64,000 nucleotides of DNA from contig AP031351.1 in the NCBI GenBank assembly GCA_037833965.1, positions 9,560,501 through 9,624,500 on the forward strand, given 5' to 3'. The DNA comes from Marchantia polymorpha subsp. ruderalis. Its lineage: Eukaryota; Streptophyta; Marchantiopsida; Marchantiales; Marchantiaceae. The first letter of the stretch is position 1; each line of letters opens with the position of its first letter. Of this stretch, positions 60,101 through 64,000 are shown piece by piece. The notes under the pieces are model-generated. The model had not been told where the DNA came from. It searched no databases and saw only the letters and a list, made by a program, of their open reading frames with translations. Both the position numbers and the translations under genes were made by a program.

Positions 60101-62400
60101 GATGCCTTCAAATTTGCTTATTGATGTCTTGGGTTGCTCCTTCCGAGTCATCCATCCATGATACCTGAGTCCGGGCCCCAGTCCTACAACTAGTCCTGCA
60201 AACGCGAAGACCCTCAAACACCACCAGGGAACCATATCCAGAGCATTCATCACGCTCGAGATACATCTCCAACGATACAATTTATAAGCCCATCGTGCAT
60301 AATCATGGCCCTCTAGAACTCGAAAGTAAAGCAGAGCTGCTATGACGACGACGACTACGACAAGGCCGTGCTGCGAGCACTGAGCGAGCGAGCGAGCGAG
60401 CCAAAGGCCATGGCAGTTCCTGTTATGTCAGTTGGTGTAGCATAGGATCGTAGGAGAAACCGAGTCCTACTGACCGACTACAACAATAACAGCAACGAAC
60501 GCCGGTTCGGTAATGCGATCGTCTTCTGCTCTTCTTTACTTTTCGTTCGATTCACAACCGCTCGGTAGACGATAAACAATATTCAAGCCGAGGGCCTGGC
60601 CCATGGGCTCACAAACTGTAATCTTATTATTGTAGTTTATGATTGAATAACCTCGTCATCCAAAGTTGCCCAGAGACTGCTCTGCTCTACAAGGTACGCA
60701 GAATCCGCATAATGGTCGTACCCAAAGGTGGGCCATTTAAGATCATTTTGGTTCCACTGACATGTGCGATGTGGTGGCCGTGTGTTATTCGCCCATTTGG
60801 TCTTCTTGCATTCAAACACCAGTGGTCCAAATGCCTGATGTGATAAAGGATGGATGGAGTCATGCACTGGTCGCCTTCACGTCGTTGTCTGTTTGTTCGC
60901 TACCTAGCGAGATGCATAGATGAGATGGGGAGTAGAATCACCCGTCTCCGTCTCATTCATAATCCGATCAATCATGAGAAGTTTCTCATTGCATCGCTTC
61001 TTCTCACAAACTCTTCTCCGATGTTCCTCTGCGCAGACCACACGCGCGAGAGTTACTCTGGCCTCAGTATCTTAGCCTGACACCGCGCATCATTAGTGCT
61101 AAGCACGACTAGCACTGCCTAGATTCACATTCACCGAGCCCAGTCAGTCCAGACTCCAGTCTACGCTCTCGGGCCTCGGCTCCACTCTCGGCGCTAGAGT
61201 CCTAGACTCGACCACCAGCCGACGACGACAGTGGTCTTGAAGTTCGTACCTGCTGCTGCTCGCCTCTGTTGTACTGACGACTGTACAGTACTAACGCGTT
61301 TCTCTCTACGCGAGGCGACGAGGCGACGAGGACGAGGACGATGTCGCACTGTGGCGCCAGAATATTCCTGCTCCAGCTTCCATCTCTTCTGCTTCTGCTT
61401 CTGCGTCTTCTTCGTGAATCGCAATCGCCCGACTCGCCCGAGTCCTCCTGACTCGGCTCTGGACTGGGCTCTGGACTGTGACTGCTGCTGCCCTGCTGCA
61501 GTCACAGTACCATACGTACGATGCACTGACGTTGATGTCACCTACATGTATAACAGCAAAGCTCGCGGTAAAGATACACGCACCAGGTAGATAATGGATG
61601 GCGAGAGTCAGCGCCCGGAAAATGGAGCGGACGTGTGTTATGTGGTCCCCCTAAACAACACGTACACCACTATCAGCCTCTCGTTCGTTCGTTCATTCGC
61701 AACATTCATATCCCCCGCAGGCCTTTGTGCGTTTTGCATGAGCCCCATTCGCTTTCTTTCCCTCCGCATCCGTTTTATTATTTTACTTTGTCATCGTAAG
61801 CGCGCTGTACGCATGAACGAGCGAGCTGCCGGCTGCGGTCTTTGGCCTCGTCGTCACGAACGAGCCTTCCGCCAGTCGCGACTCCGTGTCGTGTCCGACG
61901 CCAATCAGCGACCTCTGTTCCGTTTCTTGGTTCGTCCCACCGTTTCGCATATTCATTTCCCCAAGTCGTCGAGATCAGAGCCCCGCCTCCCACCACGTCG
62001 CCTCGACTCAAAACTGTACAACTGAGAACTGCGCAACGCAGTTGATGATCCGCCCAACTCGGTCGCCCTTCGGAATCAGTGTTGAATATACCATTCTGTC
62101 GACCTACCTTTCCGCTCTGCGCGACGATGACGTTACGTCGCGCCGGCCTTCCTTCCTGGATATCAAACGAGAATTTCCATTTGTCGTTCGATGTCTTAAG
62201 AGTATATTGACTGCTCCCGCAATTTTCGAAAGCTCCTCCACTCCCGAAAGTTTGTTTTGGATTGCAATATGGGAATTTCGAGATGTCCTGACGTCTTTCG
62301 GAATGTCACTCAGCAAAATCCGGAAGATAACACAAGATTGTAGTGTTAGAACAGTAAAACTATCCACAAGTCCCGTATTCTCGTTGAACAATCCGATATT
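57180..62400. other. Intergenic DNA without a supported gene
   Basis: About 57,200-58,600 is AT-richer. A GCGA tetranucleotide run lies at 60381-60399. Reading frames stay below about 175 codons and show no known motif. Confidence 0.4.
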
Positions 62401-62404
62401 TCTA

Positions 62405-64000
62405 TTCTAACAGATTTTAAATTACTCCGACAATTGACTTGCAGCCAGCTTTCCATTTGTTCCATACAAATATTGATACTAACTATCTATATCACAGTAT
62501 TGGCGCTCCATTTTAAAAAACATTAACAAAAACCTCATTCGATACTTAAAACCCTGACCTTGACATAAATTTGGTTTTGTAAAATAAAATCAAAGCCAAA
62601 AGTCTACTGTTATTTAATATAAAGTTATGTACGAAGAGTCCCACAAAATTTTCCTGTAAAAAGATGTTATTCATTAAACTAATATAAACAATTGAGTCTA
62701 TTTAATTAGGATATTTATCTTAAAAAAAATTTCATCATGCAAGTCGGAGATCAAGATGAATGCCCTCACGATCTATGGCCAGGTATTAGTGAAGATATAT
62801 ATTCGAATGTATTTTTTAAAACATATATCACAAGTAATTGAATTTATAATGTGTGAATTTAGGTATATATCCAAATTAATCAAGGTTGAAAGCTATAAAA
62901 TAAGAAAATCCATTGAAAATCAATAGAGATTGTTTCATGGCTTGCTATTAGTCTATTATTATTTTGAAGTATTATGTAAACAATCTTGAAGCTCATAATG
63001 CTGTTCTAATGATGTTTTTGAGTTTGAAAGTAGAAAAGTAAGATTTTATATAAATATTTGCCAAATCATATCTGTAGAGAGAATTTGCAGGATGTTTGAT
63101 TCAATTTGATTTTTTTTTAGATTATTGCAGACGAAAAAAAACATCAATGATACATGTTAATATGTAATTTTATATTTTATATATAATTTTAATTTTAAAG
63201 CATAAATAAAATTTAAAATAAATTTTTTTTACCAGAAATTTGCTTCATTATTATTTTAAGTATATTTATCTTATAAAACTTAAAACTATCGTGGATAAAT
63301 GCAGAGGCTATTGTATACATATGGATCAAAAATAAATGTGGTCTGTAAATATAAATGTACATGAATAAATGCTTCTGCTAAATTTCAAATTCTCAATATC
63401 TTTCATAATTCAAAATTTCAATACATGAAAATCATTGTAATTTTCTGTTTTAAAAATATTTCATGTACAAGTACTACGCTTCTGAAGATGATATTTTGAA
63501 AAAAGGTTCAATCAATTGAGTTTCATTGATATCTAGATAAGTTTAGAATTTCTATTATCCACTTCAAATTTCTATCAATATATACGTAAATTTATAAAAA
63601 ATCAGTATTATAAAAAAATACATGAATTTCATCATGAAATTAAATAGATTACAATTCTAAACTACTTAAATACTTGAGAGATAATATCATATCTTATAAA
63701 AATACTCTGATAATTTTTTCTGATCTATAATCAGCTATAAATTTTATCATGATCTTTATATTTTTTAAGAGTTTAAAATACATCTAAGCATAATATTATG
63801 CATGTATTGAATCAAAAAATAGTTATTTAAATATTTATTTTTAAAAATCGCTATAACAGACCATTCGAATGAAATATTATATGGTCAATAGAAGTTAATT
63901 ATATTTCGAAATTTGATAATTTTTTGCAATATTTCTTACCTCATATATGCTTATCACAAATAATTATTCATGAGTTCAAATTGGACCTAAAAAAATTTTG
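62405..64000. other. Very AT-rich block at the right edge
   Basis: From about 62,405 the sequence becomes strongly AT-rich with many A and T runs, like 2900-5180. No reading frame, LTR or repeat end was recognised. It probably is decayed repeat DNA that continues past the window. Confidence 0.5.

Noticed and set aside
1..64000. CRISPR arrays, rRNA, tRNA and known plant microRNA precursors
   Set aside because: I looked for spaced direct repeats, conserved RNA motifs and several well-known mature microRNA sequences and saw none. A covariance-model scan could still find small RNAs that I missed.

Overview
This window looks like nuclear DNA of a land plant, most likely a bryophyte. It carries chromodomain-bearing Ty3/gypsy retrotransposons with a plant-type initiator-Met primer site, a Ty1/copia remnant, an R2R3-MYB gene with the land-plant 133/130-nt first exons, and an eight-exon gene with GT-AG introns. 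The liverwort/moss guess rests on general appearance and is weak. There is no bacterial-style operon, CRISPR array, rRNA or recognisable tRNA.

Layout. 1-5183 is AT-rich, decayed repeat DNA. 5184-19756 is a three-level nest of one chromovirus family. Element C (+, old, decayed) was entered by element B (-, 5915-18047, target duplication GTTAG). B was then entered by element A (+, 6894-12955, target duplication ATATG). A is structurally complete: identical-length 420-bp LTRs, primer site, two small pre-gag reading frames, gag, pol and a polypurine tract. gag and pol are joined by what reads as a canonical -1 frameshift signal (slippery G GGA AAC, 7-nt spacer, H-type pseudoknot). A and B form an inverted repeat with about 5.09-kb arms. 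19757-23266 holds a 21-bp-arm hairpin and a shrunken copia element with fold-back duplications at both internal ends.

24645-31930 (-) is an eight-exon gene. Its splice phases all agree and give 990 nt (329 aa). It looks like a divergent single-domain MetF/MTHFR-superfamily TIM-barrel protein. Its fifth intron is about 4 kb and holds two sets of tandem repeats. 43057-44575 (-) is an intact three-exon R2R3-MYB transcription factor (421 aa), with an ATG-free leader, G-boxes and a long G-run upstream.

The remaining DNA (32-43 kb, 46-62.4 kb) is GC-richer and intergenic, with microsatellites, a 26-bp perfect palindrome and no gene I can support. At about 62.4 kb composition drops abruptly to very AT-rich sequence. 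The two host genes show no evident functional link. The retroelement block works as one unit only in that A could, in principle, supply Gag-Pol for its own family.
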